DNA of 54,048 bases from Nitrospirota bacterium (GCA_040757335.1 JBFLXB010000003.1:117899-171946); one strand, 5' to 3'; shown: positions 42,223-52,932, counted from the first letter of the stretch. Translations and numbers: made by a program. Notes: generated by a model from the sequence alone, not told the origin.

Positions 42223-42501
42223 ATGACCAAAGCCGAGCTAATCGAAGACGTGTCGCACAAAGTCAAAGGGCTGACCAAGCGCCAGACCGAAATCATCATC
42301 AACGCCATTCTCGACGGCATCAAAGACACCCTGGCCCGGGGCGACAAGATCGAGATCCGCGGTTTCGGCAGCTTTCGGCTGCGCAGCCGCCGCATGCGCG
42401 AAGGCCGCAATCCCAAGACCGGCAGTTCAGTGCACGTACCCGCCAAACGCGTGCCGTTCTTCAAGGCCGGCAAAGAGCTCAAAGAACTCGTCGACCGCTG
42501 A
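42223..42501 (+). CDS. Integration host factor / HU-family DNA-binding protein
   Basis: 92 residues (93 from ATG 42220). MTKAELIEDVSHKVKGLTKR opens the helical body; EIRGFGSFRLRSRRMREGRN and PKTGSSVHVPAKRVPFFKAG are the beta-arm and DNA-intercalating region with the conserved proline. The GRNPKTG arm fits the IHF beta (ihfB/himD) subgroup, which follows rpsA in many bacteria. GGGAG lies seven bases before ATG 42223. Confidence 0.9.
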   Translation: MTKAELIEDVSHKVKGLTKRQTEIIINAILDGIKDTLARGDKIEIRGFGSFRLRSRRMREGRNPKTGSSVHVPAKRVPFFKAGKELKELVDR

Positions 42502-42527
42502 CGCGCCTATTGGCCCGGCCGAGTCGG

Positions 42528-43319
42528 TTACTCGCCGACCTGCAAGAGCAGCCCCCTGCGCCGCGCAACGCGAAACATGCCCAAAAAGCCCGCGCACCCG
42601 ACGATCAGGTACACGACGTTGAGAACCAGAGCCCCGATGATGTGGCCCGCGTCGAACCTTCCGTCCAGCAACAGCGCGCGCATGCCTTCGAACACGTGCG
42701 CGGCCGGGGTGGCGAGCGCCACGGACCGGAGCCATTCCGGCAGCACCGAGACCGGGTAGAACACCGCGGCCACGGGTTGGAACAGGAAGATCACGGCCCA
42801 GGCCAGGCTTTCTGCGCCTTGACCGAAGCGCAGGATCATCGCCGACACGAGCAGGCCGATCGACCATCCCATCACCATCAAGTTGACGAAGAACGCGACC
42901 AGCGGGAGCCCCATGCTGAACAGGTTGTAGTGGTACAGCAGGGCGGCCAGGAGCGCCATGAACAAGCCGGCGATCAGGGTGCGCGCGAGCGCCACGATCA
43001 CCTGGCTCGCCACGAACTCGGTCGGCGTCAAGGGGCTCGCGAACAGGTTGGACAGGTTGCGCGACCAGATCTCTTCCAAGAACGCGAGCGACACGCCGAT
43101 CTGCGAGCGAAACAGCACGTCCCACAGAATCAACCCGCCCAGGAACAACACGACGAAATCCGGTAATCCGGGGCCCAGTCCCCGCAGGTAGATCGTCAGG
43201 AACCCCCAGACGAACAGCTCCATCGCGGGCCAGTAGATCAACTCGACGAGACGTGTCCACGAACTGCGATAGAGGTACACGTGACGCCAGACCATCGCCA
43301 GCACCCGGTGGGCGTTCAA
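42528..43319 (-). CDS. ABC-2 type export permease
   Basis: 263 residues with six helices; the loop GGLILWDVLFRSQIGVSLAF and the helices YPVSVLPEWLRSVALATPAA fit ABC-2 permeases of the NodJ/polysaccharide or drug-export type. The likely start is TTG 43319, overlapping the ATPase stop as TTGA with AGGAAGGA eight bases upstream; the much longer frame to 43529 is ATPase antiphase sequence. It ends 26 bases from the converging IHF-type gene. Substrate unknown. Confidence 0.85.
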   Translation of the reverse strand: MNAHRVLAMVWRHVYLYRSSWTRLVELIYWPAMELFVWGFLTIYLRGLGPGLPDFVVLFLGGLILWDVLFRSQIGVSLAFLEEIWSRNLSNLFASPLTPTEFVASQVIVALARTLIAGLFMALLAALLYHYNLFSMGLPLVAFFVNLMVMGWSIGLLVSAMILRFGQGAESLAWAVIFLFQPVAAVFYPVSVLPEWLRSVALATPAAHVFEGMRALLLDGRFDAGHIIGALVLNVVYLIVGCAGFLGMFRVARRRGLLLQVGE

Positions 43320-44053
43320 GGGGTCCGATCCTTCCTGGCGATAGCGAGGAAGACGTCTTCGAGGGATCGGCGGCCGTAGCGCTCGACAAGGCGGGCCGGC
43401 GTGTCCTGGTCCACGCACCGTCCCTGGTGCAGGACGATCACCCGGTCGCAGAGCCGCTCGACCTCCGCCATGTTGTGGGAGGAGAGCAGAATCGCGGCGC
43501 CGGTGCGGGTGCGGTACTCTTCCAGCCACGCGCGGACACGGTCTGCGATGTCCGGGTCCAAGCTCGCGGTGGGTTCGTCCAGCAGCAACAACTCGGGGGC
43601 GTTGATCAAAGCCTTGGCGAGCGCCACGCGGGTGCGTTGGCCGGACGAGAGTTCACCGAGCGGGCGATCAAGCAACACGGCGATGTCCAGCCGCTGGGCC
43701 AAGTCCGCGATGGTTCCCTTCAAATGTTTGACGCCGTAGAGGCGGCCGTACACCGAGAGATTCTGTCGTACCGTGAGGCGGTGGGGCAGGTCGGCGTAGG
43801 GCGACGAAAAGTTCATGCGGCCGAGCACCGCCTGCCGATGCAGGGCAACGTCCAACCCGAACAACCGGATGTGCCCCGTGGTGGGGACGAGAAGCGCGAG
43901 CAGCATCGACAGCGTGGTGGTCTTGCCCGCTCCATTGGGACCCAACAACCCGACGATCTCGCCTCGCTGCACGGAGAACGACAGGTCGGACACCGCCCAG
44001 ACGTTCTTGAAACGTTTTCCGACGCGATCCACCTCGACGACCAGTTCAGCCAT
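43316..44053 (-). CDS. ABC transporter ATPase
   Basis: 245 residues, cytoplasmic partner of the permease encoded next. Walker A GPNGAGKTTTLSM, Q-loop MNFSSPYADLP, signature LSSGQRTRVALAKAL, Walker B LLLLDEPTASLDP, switch His in LSSHNM. The FSSPY after the Q-loop and YGVKHLKG resemble export ATPases of the CcmA/NatA group. Two-gene operon transcribed away from htrA. Confidence 0.9.
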   Translation of the reverse strand: MAELVVEVDRVGKRFKNVWAVSDLSFSVQRGEIVGLLGPNGAGKTTTLSMLLALLVPTTGHIRLFGLDVALHRQAVLGRMNFSSPYADLPHRLTVRQNLSVYGRLYGVKHLKGTIADLAQRLDIAVLLDRPLGELSSGQRTRVALAKALINAPELLLLDEPTASLDPDIADRVRAWLEEYRTRTGAAILLSSHNMAEVERLCDRVIVLHQGRCVDQDTPARLVERYGRRSLEDVFLAIARKDRTP

Positions 44054-44152
44054 GATGAGGCCAGTGTGTGGCTATTGTCCGATCTCTGATAGCGGGGATT
44101 CTGTGATATCAGACGGTTCGACCAATGGTCAAGCCGTGGATTGCGCCGTGGA

Positions 44153-44181
44153 TTGCGCAAGGACTGCGGCTTCGGTAGAGT
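44153..44181 (+). promoter_or_regulatory. Possible htrA promoter beside a short tandem duplication
   Basis: TTGCGC (44153-44158), 17 bases, TAGAGT (44176-44181). The sequence CCGTGGATTGCG is tandemly repeated just upstream (about 44133-44157), so the -35 element exists twice. An inverted CTGATA/TATCAG pair lies at about 44086-44113 between the divergent genes. Confidence 0.4.
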
Positions 44182-44206
44182 ACGCCGAATATCGGGAGGC
44201 GGAATG

Positions 44207-45268
44207 ATGAACGGAAAGACGTGGATGCTGATCGTCGCACTTCTGGGTTTGACCTGGTCGTGGGCGAACGCGGCGACGGACCCAGACGAGGCGATTAACA
44301 TTTCTGTGTACGAGCAGGCCCGGGACAGCGTGGTCAACATCACGAACGTGGCCGTTGATTACGACATATTCTTCACGCCCTACGCGAGCGCTTCCACCGG
44401 CTCCGGCGTGGTGCTCGACACCGATGGGCACATCGCCACCAACCACCACGTGGTGAACAATGCCGCGCGGCTGGAGGTGACGTTGTCCGACCAGAGCAAA
44501 TGGCCCGCCGAGGTGGTGGGGAAGGATGCGGCCACGGATCTGGCCGTGATCAAGATCAAGGCGCCGGCCGCGAAGCTGCGACCGGTTCGCTTCGGAGAGT
44601 CCTCGGGGCTCAAAGTCGGCCAGAAGGTGCTGGCCATCGGCAATCCCTTCGGCCTCGAACAGAGCATGACAACCGGCATCATCAGCTCGATTCGGCGGTA
44701 CTTGAAGCTCTCGCAAGTCGAGATGGAGAACGTCATTCAAACCGACGCGGCCATCAACCCCGGAAACTCCGGGGGACCGCTGTTGGACAGCGACGGGCGC
44801 ATGATCGGGATCAACACCGCGATTTTTTCCCCTTCCGGGGGCAACGTGGGCATCGGCTTCGCCGTGCCCGTGGACACGGTCAAGCGCGTGGTCAGTGAGC
44901 TGCGGGACAAGGGATACGTGGCCTACGCGTGGTTGGGCGTCGAGATGCAGACGTTGATCCCCCGCTACGCCGAGGCCTTGGATCTGCCCGTGGACCGCGG
45001 CGTGCTGGTGGGGCGTCTCGTCCGCAACGGACCCGCGCACCGCGCAGGCATCCGAGGGGGCGCGGACCGGGTGATCGTCGGCAACACGCGCCTGGTGGTG
45101 GGCGGCGACATTATTGTCGAGTCCGACGGACAAGTAATTGGTTCGGCTGAAGAGCTGCAACGCTTGCTGCGGAACAAGAAGCCGGGCGACAAGATGCGAT
45201 TGACAGTCGTACGCGACAGCCGGCACGTGGCAGTGTCGATCACGCTCGGCGAACGACCACGGGAGTGA
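44207..45268 (+). CDS. Periplasmic HtrA/DegP-type serine protease
   Basis: 353 residues. Signal peptide MNGKTWMLIVALLGLTWSWA-NAA. Trypsin-like catalytic triad: His in TNHHVV, Asp in ATDLAVIKI, Ser in NPGNSGGPLL. One C-terminal PDZ domain (about residues 255-345; YAWLGVEMQTL, RNKKPGDKMRLTV). A single PDZ domain makes it DegS-like in layout, but the cleavable signal suggests a soluble periplasmic enzyme for protein quality control. GGGAGG lies seven bases before ATG 44207. Confidence 0.93.
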   Translation: MNGKTWMLIVALLGLTWSWANAATDPDEAINISVYEQARDSVVNITNVAVDYDIFFTPYASASTGSGVVLDTDGHIATNHHVVNNAARLEVTLSDQSKWPAEVVGKDAATDLAVIKIKAPAAKLRPVRFGESSGLKVGQKVLAIGNPFGLEQSMTTGIISSIRRYLKLSQVEMENVIQTDAAINPGNSGGPLLDSDGRMIGINTAIFSPSGGNVGIGFAVPVDTVKRVVSELRDKGYVAYAWLGVEMQTLIPRYAEALDLPVDRGVLVGRLVRNGPAHRAGIRGGADRVIVGNTRLVVGGDIIVESDGQVIGSAEELQRLLRNKKPGDKMRLTVVRDSRHVAVSITLGERPRE

Positions 45269-45285
45269 TAGAGGCTAAGAGCTAA

Positions 45286-45353
45286 GACGAGGGGGAGAAG
45301 GGAACGGGGACGAGTGGGCGACGGGGAGAGGGGGAGAGGGAGAGAAAGGTCAA
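45286..45353. other. Polypurine G/A tract
   Basis: A 68-base stretch between htrA and the converging aminotransferase in which the upper strand is almost only G and A (for example GGGGAGAGGGGGAGAGGGAG). A shorter similar tract lies at about 34569-34601 after hisC. Function unknown; such tracts can form triplex DNA or be remnants of slippage. Confidence 0.6.
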
Positions 45354-46534
45354 GGAGCCGCGTCGATGGCGGCCATCACGCGGAGCAGCGCCTCGCGTCC
45401 CGCGTCCGGTGCGGACACGACGCTCAGCACGAGGTGTGTTGGGTCCAGGTCGTAAAAGAACCCGGGATGCACGAGGCAGCCGGTGGTGCGCAGAATGTGT
45501 AGGGCCAGCGTCTCGTCGTCCCAGGCGGTGTTGACGCGCAGCGCCGCGTAAAATCCCCCGGCCGGCGGGATCACTGACGCCCGGGCCGACCGGGTGATGA
45601 TGCCCAGGTACTCATCCCGCCGCGCAGCGATTTCCTTCCGATATTGATCCGTAAAGGTCCGGCTGTCCGAGAGTATCCGTGGCACCGCGGCCTGGACGAT
45701 TTCGTTGACGGGAAGAAACGCGTCGGAGATTCGCTCAAACGCCGCCAGGACCCGTGTGACCGCCGGGGCTTCTCCGCTAAGGGCCATCCATCCGAGCTTC
45801 ATCCCCGGTAAGGCCATCGCCTTCGAAAATCCGTTGAGGGTGACGACCAGCGGTGCCCGCGTGACCGCGGGTCTGGGCAGTCGATCAAGCCCGAACAGGA
45901 ATTCTCCGAACACCTCGTCCGCGATGATCGGCAGCTCGCGATCCGCGGCAACCGCGGCAATGGCTTCGATCTCCTCGGCCGAGGCCACGGCGCCGGTGGG
46001 GTTGTGCGGCGAGATGAGGATGATCGCGCGCGTGCGGTCGGTCATCGCCGCGATGAGGCTGTCCACGTCGACGGCCCAGCCGCGCGCTTCGTCGAGCCGG
46101 TACGAGGTCATCCGTACGCGGGCCAGGTTCGCCAGCTCGTCGAAGAGGGGGTACGATGGCCGCGGCGCGAGCACCTCGTTGCTCGGATCGCAGAACACCG
46201 AGAAGGCGTACCAGTACGCCAGGCTGGTACCGGGCGTGAGCACGATCTGCGCGGCCGGCACGTCGACTCCGTGGCCGCGGTAGTAGCCGCTGATCGCCTC
46301 TCGGGCCGGGAGTTGGCCGAGGGGATTCGGCTGGTAACGCTGCGCGCGTCGTACCGCATCCGAGAGGATGTCGTGCAGCAGGTCCGGCGGAAAAACGATC
46401 CCCTGCTCCGTGACGTTGCCCGACACGAGGTCAATGACAGGCAGGCCCTGGCTGAGACGCTGATCCCTCTCGCGGTAGAGGGTGTTGGTCTGGGCGGGAA
46501 AGGTCGAGGCGAGGTGAGAGAACCGAACCACCAC
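45350..46534 (-). CDS. Pyridoxal-phosphate aminotransferase, class I/II
   Basis: 394 residues. Fold-type I motifs: TPGTSLAYWYAFSVF, PHNPTGAVA, ADEVFGEFLFG, and the PLP lysine in TLNGFSKAMALPGMKLGW. N-terminal part includes IDLVSGNVTEQGIVFPP. Subgroup is not identifiable; it could act on aspartate, alanine or aromatic amino acids. The start is taken as GTG 46534, just after the aldo/keto reductase stop; GTG 46531 is equally possible. It is probably co-transcribed with that gene. Confidence 0.88.
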   Translation of the reverse strand: MVVRFSHLASTFPAQTNTLYRERDQRLSQGLPVIDLVSGNVTEQGIVFPPDLLHDILSDAVRRAQRYQPNPLGQLPAREAISGYYRGHGVDVPAAQIVLTPGTSLAYWYAFSVFCDPSNEVLAPRPSYPLFDELANLARVRMTSYRLDEARGWAVDVDSLIAAMTDRTRAIILISPHNPTGAVASAEEIEAIAAVAADRELPIIADEVFGEFLFGLDRLPRPAVTRAPLVVTLNGFSKAMALPGMKLGWMALSGEAPAVTRVLAAFERISDAFLPVNEIVQAAVPRILSDSRTFTDQYRKEIAARRDEYLGIITRSARASVIPPAGGFYAALRVNTAWDDETLALHILRTTGCLVHPGFFYDLDPTHLVLSVVSAPDAGREALLRVMAAIDAAP

Positions 46535-46536
46535 GC

Positions 46537-47535
46537 TCAGTCGTAGAAGTTGCGGGCCCACGCGTGGGGCTTCACGCGTTCGAACAACTCGGGGGGGAAC
46601 GCCGGACCCGCCGCGTAGCGGGCGTTGTCCGCCACGTGTTCGGTGCGCCGCATCCCGGGGATGACCGTGGCGACCGACGGCTCGCTCAGAATTCGGTGGC
46701 TCAAGACGTACTGCAACGCGGCGTGGGCCAGGATTTCGTACCCGTCGCCGACCACGGCTTTGAGCGCCTCGGCGCGTCGTACGGTTTCAGCGAGCCGCTC
46801 GCCTTTGAAGTACTCGCGGCGCCAGTCGTTGCGGCCAAACGTGGTGTCGGACCGCAGCGTCCCGGTCAGCCCCCCTTCGTCGAACGGGCACCGGGCGATG
46901 ATGCCGATGTGGTGTTCCTGGGCCAGGGGCAGGAGGCGCACCGCGGGGCTCTGATCGAACAGGTTGAAGATCACCTGGATCGTGTCCACCCAACCCGAGC
47001 GGACCAATTCCAAGGCCGCGTCCGGCTCGTGGTCGTTGATGGACACGCCGAGGTAGCGGATCTTGCCCGCGAGTTGAAGGTCGCGCAGGGTCTCGATCCA
47101 CTCGGTCTCTTTCAGCCAGCGCGGGGACCACACGTGCAGTTGCTGCAAGTCGATGAAATCGCTGTCCAGGTGACGCAGGCTCTGCTCGGTGCACTTGATG
47201 ATCCAATCTTTCGGAAAGGCCTCCCGGATCGGCGTTTCGTGTTTGGCGGGCCACTCCAGATTTTTCGGGGGGATTTTGGTGGCGATGGTCACTTTGCGGC
47301 GCACGCCGTGTGCCTTTACGGCCTGAGCCACCAGGCGTTCGCTTCGCCCATCTCCGTACGCCAACGCGGTGTCGAAGAACGTGACGCCCAGTTGCAGGGC
47401 TTTCTTGAGGGCGGCCGTCGAGGTCTTGTCGTCGGCCCGCCCCCACGCTCCGCCGCCGATGCCCCATGCCCCGAACCCCAGCTCGGACACGGTGAGCTCG
47501 GTACGGCCCAGCGTTCGCGTCTTGACCGGCTTCAT
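46537..47535 (-). CDS. Aldo/keto reductase
   Basis: 332 residues with the NADPH-dependent (beta/alpha)8 fold. Catalytic tetrad: Asp and Tyr in FFDTALAYGDGRSE, Lys in IATKIPP, His in LQQLHVWSP. Cofactor region near the C-terminus: VIPGMRRTEHV. ATG 47535 has GGAGGCGAGG upstream, so the longer frame to 47667 is rejected. Substrate unknown; oxidoreductases of this group often handle carbonyl metabolites. Confidence 0.9.
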   Translation of the reverse strand: MKPVKTRTLGRTELTVSELGFGAWGIGGGAWGRADDKTSTAALKKALQLGVTFFDTALAYGDGRSERLVAQAVKAHGVRRKVTIATKIPPKNLEWPAKHETPIREAFPKDWIIKCTEQSLRHLDSDFIDLQQLHVWSPRWLKETEWIETLRDLQLAGKIRYLGVSINDHEPDAALELVRSGWVDTIQVIFNLFDQSPAVRLLPLAQEHHIGIIARCPFDEGGLTGTLRSDTTFGRNDWRREYFKGERLAETVRRAEALKAVVGDGYEILAHAALQYVLSHRILSEPSVATVIPGMRRTEHVADNARYAAGPAFPPELFERVKPHAWARNFYD

Positions 47536-47797
47536 GCCTCGCCTCCGCCACGCGCGGCGGGAGCATAACAAGGCCGCGAGGCGCCGGTCAACGGCTGCAA
47601 TTTTCTGCAATTTTCTGTGCAGCAATTTTCTTGCCAGGGCTCGAGCGGACGGTATCAGCACCTTCACTTGCGACTACACCGGGGGACGTGATCCAAGGAC
47701 CTTCTCGTGCAGCGATTCGACCGACACCGGAACCTGGCGCATATTCCGGCTGTGAGTCGGCTGGTAGAGCGCGACGCGCTATGGTAGCATGCGGTCC

Positions 47798-48046
47798 ATG
47801 GCGAAGGTTCAGGTCTATACCAGCGATTACTGTTACTACTGCCGCGTCGCCAAATCCCTGCTCGACGACGCGAAGATCCCGTACGAGGAGATCAACATTT
47901 CGCGGACTCCGGAGATGCGCGACGTGCTGGTCCAGAAGACCGGCGAGTGGACTGTGCCGCAAGTCTTCGTGGACGGGGAATACATCGGGCAGGACGACGA
48001 GTTGCGCGAGTGGATCAAATCCGGCCGCCTGAGAGCCTGTCCATGA
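47798..48046 (+). CDS. Glutaredoxin, C-terminus formed by a palindromic element
   Basis: 82 residues with active site CYYC, TVPQVFVDGEYIGQDDEL (the cis-Pro/GSH-binding loop) typical of GrxC. Cytoplasmic thiol-disulfide exchange. ATG 47798 gives MAKVQVYTSDY; ATG 47789 is three codons upstream. The last four codons (RACP then TGA) come from the left end of palindromic element 4 at 48034, whose TGTCCATGA supplies the stop. The natural tail may have been replaced by its insertion. Confidence 0.9.
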   Translation: MAKVQVYTSDYCYYCRVAKSLLDDAKIPYEEINISRTPEMRDVLVQKTGEWTVPQVFVDGEYIGQDDELREWIKSGRLRACP

Positions 48047-48301
48047 ACCTGCATGCCCGGGTGCCAATGAGCCGAAGGCATCCTTGCAGGTGGCGAAGCA
48101 AAGGCCATCTGCTGCGTTGTCGGTCTTTAGGTTCCACGGCCGCCTCACCGTCTCGGCGGCGCTCGTGGCTTGGCGCCACTTCTTCGTGGCGCCACTCGCC
48201 TCACGTACGACCCAGTACGCTGCGCTCCTGGTCTCGCTCCGCCTTGCATCTGGCGCTTTCCTGGACAGGCTCCGCTTTCGCGGTTAGTCGGACAGGCTCC
48301 T
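48034..48301. repeat. Dispersed palindromic element, copy 4, with an extra end
   Basis: Inverted ends AGCCTGTCCATGAA (from 48034) and TTTCCTGGACAGGCT (to 48271), 238 bp between outer limits, followed by a second partial right end GGACAGGCTCC at 48290-48300. The interior includes GGCCATCTGCTGCGTTG and CGCCTTGCATCTGGCG, versions of the arm boxes of copies 1-3, plus a GTGGCGCCAC-type inner inverted repeat. It runs from inside the glutaredoxin gene to four bases before the esterase start codon. Confidence 0.75.
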
Positions 48302-48304
48302 GAC

Positions 48305-48997
48305 GTGACGCTCGAGCGAACCAGTCTATTCCACACGCCGCCCATCGAGGTCGAGACCGGTCGCGAGCCTTCAGCAGCCGTGATCTGGCTGCACGGCCTC
48401 GGCGCGGACGGACACGACTTCGAGCCCATCGTGCCCGAGCTGCGTCTGCCCGGCGCGCTAGCCGTGCGGTTCATCTTCCCGCACGCCCCGCACCGGCCCG
48501 TGAGCATCAACAACGGCTACGTGATGCGCGCGTGGTACGACATCCGCACCGCGGAGTTCGTGCAGCGGGAAGACGAGGCCGGCATCCGCGACTCGGAGAA
48601 AACCGTCCGGGACCTGATCGCGCGCGAACACGCCCGCGGGATTCCGTCGCCGCGGATCGTGCTCGCGGGGTTCTCGCAGGGCGGGGCCATTGCGCTGCAC
48701 ACCGGGGTGCGGTATCCCGAACGCCTCGCCGGGATCATGGCGCTTTCCACCTATTTGCCGTTGGTCGAGTCGTTCGCGACCGAGGCGCACCCCGCCGGTC
48801 ACGCCGTTCCCATCTTCATGGCCCACGGCACCGAGGACCCCATCATCCCCCTTGAACGCGGCCGGCAGTCCGCCGAGTTGCTCAAACGCGGCGGGGCCGA
48901 CGTCCAGTGGCGGACCTACGAGATGGGACACTCGGTCTGCATCGAAGAAATCGGCGACATCGCGACCTGGCTGGTCGGCACGCTCACCGGACGTTAG
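48305..48997 (+). CDS. Carboxylesterase/phospholipase, alpha/beta hydrolase
   Basis: 230 residues. Oxyanion WLHGLGADGHDF, nucleophile elbow GFSQGGAI, catalytic Asp region HGTEDPIIP and His in YEMGHSVC. This is the YpfH/carboxylesterase 1-2 group of soluble esterases and acyl-protein thioesterases. GTG 48305 is the only start that avoids translating the repeat upstream; no ribosome site is visible because palindromic element 4 ends four bases before it. Confidence 0.88.
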   Translation: MTLERTSLFHTPPIEVETGREPSAAVIWLHGLGADGHDFEPIVPELRLPGALAVRFIFPHAPHRPVSINNGYVMRAWYDIRTAEFVQREDEAGIRDSEKTVRDLIAREHARGIPSPRIVLAGFSQGGAIALHTGVRYPERLAGIMALSTYLPLVESFATEAHPAGHAVPIFMAHGTEDPIIPLERGRQSAELLKRGGADVQWRTYEMGHSVCIEEIGDIATWLVGTLTGR

Positions 48998-49564
48998 CTA
49001 CATCCACGCGTCGCCGGGTTTGAGCCCCCGACGGGCGGCCATTTCCCGACCGACCACGGCAATCGTGCCCTGGTCCAAGGTTCCGCCCGCAAGGGGAAAC
49101 ACGTCGTGGTCTTCGATCGCGATGTGGCGCTCATAGATCGCCCGGAGTTCCTGCAGCACGGCCACGAGACGCCGGACCTCGTTCGAAGGCAGCGACCCGT
49201 CGTCCATCCAGCGGTCGATGAGCGTATCGACCTCGACGTGCCCCCGATCAAGTACCACGTGATCCTCCACCAGCTCTTCGAGGGTCGCCAGCGCGGCGCG
49301 CACCCGCCTATCACGCGACGCGCGCATCCGGGGAAAGAGCGAGCGCTCTTCGTCCTCCTTGTGCAGCGGTGCTGCTTCGCGGAAATACCGCCCCGCGGCG
49401 ACCAACGCGTCGCGCTGTTCGCCGGTCAACGCCCCACCCCGCGCCTGGGCCGTGACCGTGATCAACAGGCCGAGAAAGTGCTCGATCCGGCGGTGGCAAT
49501 CGCTGAGCAGCCCCAACGGGTCCGCGAACGAGCTTCCCGGTTTTTTGCCGATGGTGATGGGCAC
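48998..49564 (-). CDS. Hemerythrin HHE-domain protein
   Basis: 188 residues. Diiron ligand pattern: His24 (CHRRIEH), His68 and Glu72 (LHKEDEERSLFPRM), EDHVVLDRGHVE, RHIAIEDHDVFPLA. Four-helix bundle binding oxygen, iron or NO. GTG 49564 has TGGAGG seven bases upstream, so the long frame to 50107 is set aside. It is divergent from the CBS-domain gene and converges on the esterase. Confidence 0.9.
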   Translation of the reverse strand: MPITIGKKPGSSFADPLGLLSDCHRRIEHFLGLLITVTAQARGGALTGEQRDALVAAGRYFREAAPLHKEDEERSLFPRMRASRDRRVRAALATLEELVEDHVVLDRGHVEVDTLIDRWMDDGSLPSNEVRRLVAVLQELRAIYERHIAIEDHDVFPLAGGTLDQGTIAVVGREMAARRGLKPGDAWM

Positions 49565-49637
49565 GGTCGACCTCCAGGACGAGCGGACTCCCTGCGATTC
49601 GCATTGTAACAGGGAGCGGGAAGGGGTGGAAGCGGAC

Positions 49638-49667
49638 TTGACACGGCATCGCCGGAATCCGCACAAT
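49638..49667 (+). promoter_or_regulatory. Possible promoter of the CBS-domain gene
   Basis: TTGACA (49638-49643), 18 bases, CACAAT (49662-49667). Perfect -35, moderate -10, 72 bases before ATG 49739. Confidence 0.5.
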
Positions 49668-49738
49668 TCGGACGGGACGAGCGCGGACGTCCCGCCCTTC
49701 CCTCTCCGCGATTCGAGACCCTCATCCTGCGAGGGGTT

Positions 49739-50503
49739 ATGACCACACGAACGGATCCTGAAGCGGGCCGCCGGGCATCGCTTGACGAGCAGATCGACCG
49801 GTTCCGCGCTCAGCTCGAACGCCTGGAACCGTTGCTGAGCGCTCCGACCTCCTCGTCGGTGCTGGTGGAGTTCGATGCCGCCACGGAACGGGTGATCGCC
49901 GAAGCCTTCGGCAGCACGTCGGACAAGCTGGACACGTACTACTACGCGCAGCTCGGGGAAGCCGCGAGCATGCTCAATCTCCAGGAGGAAGCCCCGGAGG
50001 GGAGTCGTGACGATCTCGGCCGCGAAAGCCTGCGGCAACGCCGTCGGGTGCTCGAAAGCTGCGTCTGGGAGCTCGAAGCCAAACGGGCGGCCAGCGCCAA
50101 GAAACAACGCCCGTTCCCGGAGGTTGCCGCGCGGGTCTCCGAGTACATGACCCGGCAGGTTCGAGATATCCGCGCAGACGCGACGTTAAGAGACGCGGGA
50201 GTCCGCATGGAGGAATACCAGGTCGCGTGCCTGCTCGTGGAGGACCATCAGCGCTACGTGGGGACGATCACCGATGCGATGCTCAGCCAGGGCGTTGTGG
50301 TTCGGGGACTGGACCCTGCGACCACGCCGGTGAGGCGTTGTATGGACGAGACGATCATTTCGATCGACGCCCGCGAGCCCATTGTCGAGGCGGTCAAACT
50401 CATGAAGGACCGCGGCGTTCGGCATCTGGCGGTGACCGAGGACGACACGATCGTGGGCGTGCTCTCGGTGTCTGATCTACTCCGATACTATTCAGGCGTG
50501 TAA
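49739..50503 (+). CDS. CBS-domain-pair protein with an unrecognised N-terminal helical domain
   Basis: 254 residues. Residues 1-125 are mostly helical and charged (LDEQIDRFRAQLERLEPLLS, then a Tyr-rich LDTYYYAQLGEAASML) and match no family I recognise. The last 120 residues hold two CBS motifs: VSEYMTRQVRDIRADATLRD to YVGTITDAML, and CMDETIISIDAREPIVEAVK to IVGVLSVSDLLRYY. CBS pairs bind adenosine nucleotides and sense energy status. Placed beside the divergent hemerythrin gene. Confidence 0.85.
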   Translation: MTTRTDPEAGRRASLDEQIDRFRAQLERLEPLLSAPTSSSVLVEFDAATERVIAEAFGSTSDKLDTYYYAQLGEAASMLNLQEEAPEGSRDDLGRESLRQRRRVLESCVWELEAKRAASAKKQRPFPEVAARVSEYMTRQVRDIRADATLRDAGVRMEEYQVACLLVEDHQRYVGTITDAMLSQGVVVRGLDPATTPVRRCMDETIISIDAREPIVEAVKLMKDRGVRHLAVTEDDTIVGVLSVSDLLRYYSGV

Positions 50504-50593
50504 CCGCCTTCGCGCCCGTACACGAGCCAGACGTAGTACTCAGCTCCTAGTAGCTCCAGACCCCAATGGTTCATGGTATCCCTCCATTTCCAG

Positions 50594-50627
50594 CCGGGGC
50601 CGCCCGATTGACACCGAGCGGCCCCGG
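50594..50627. terminator. Stem-loop between katG and the CBS-domain gene
   Basis: CCGGGGCCGC and GCGGCCCCGG form a 10-bp GC stem around a 14-base loop, eleven bases beyond the katG stop. No U-tract on either strand; it can serve as a bidirectional 3' structure for the converging genes. Confidence 0.5.
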
Positions 50628-50638
50628 TCGGGCTCCGA

Positions 50639-52831
<2,193 letters not shown>

Positions 52832-52881
52832 TTACGCTACGTTGGGTTTGTACGGCTGACGACCACGCTCATCGTGTGCCT

Positions 52882-52911
52882 ACTATGGCGGAATCCTCAT
52901 GAAAGGTCCAA
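52882..52911 (-). promoter_or_regulatory. katG promoter
   Basis: Reading on the minus strand: TTGGAC (52911-52906), 18 bases, CATAGT (52887-52882). The predicted start is about 55 bases before the katG ATG. The OxyR-type half-site at 52933-52947 lies upstream of the -35 box, the usual position for OxyR activation. Confidence 0.6.
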
Positions 52912-52932
52912 GACATCGTTTCAATAAATGTG

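Noticed and set aside
42150-43166. 338-residue plus-strand frame starting in palindromic element 3
   Set aside because: Begins in repeat DNA, passes through the IHF-type gene and the antiphase strand of the ABC permease, and is Gln/Arg/His-rich without motifs.
47752-47790. tRNA-like stretch near CTGGTAGAGCGCGAC
   Set aside because: Resembles a D-arm by eye, but no acceptor stem, anticodon or T-arm is found around it.
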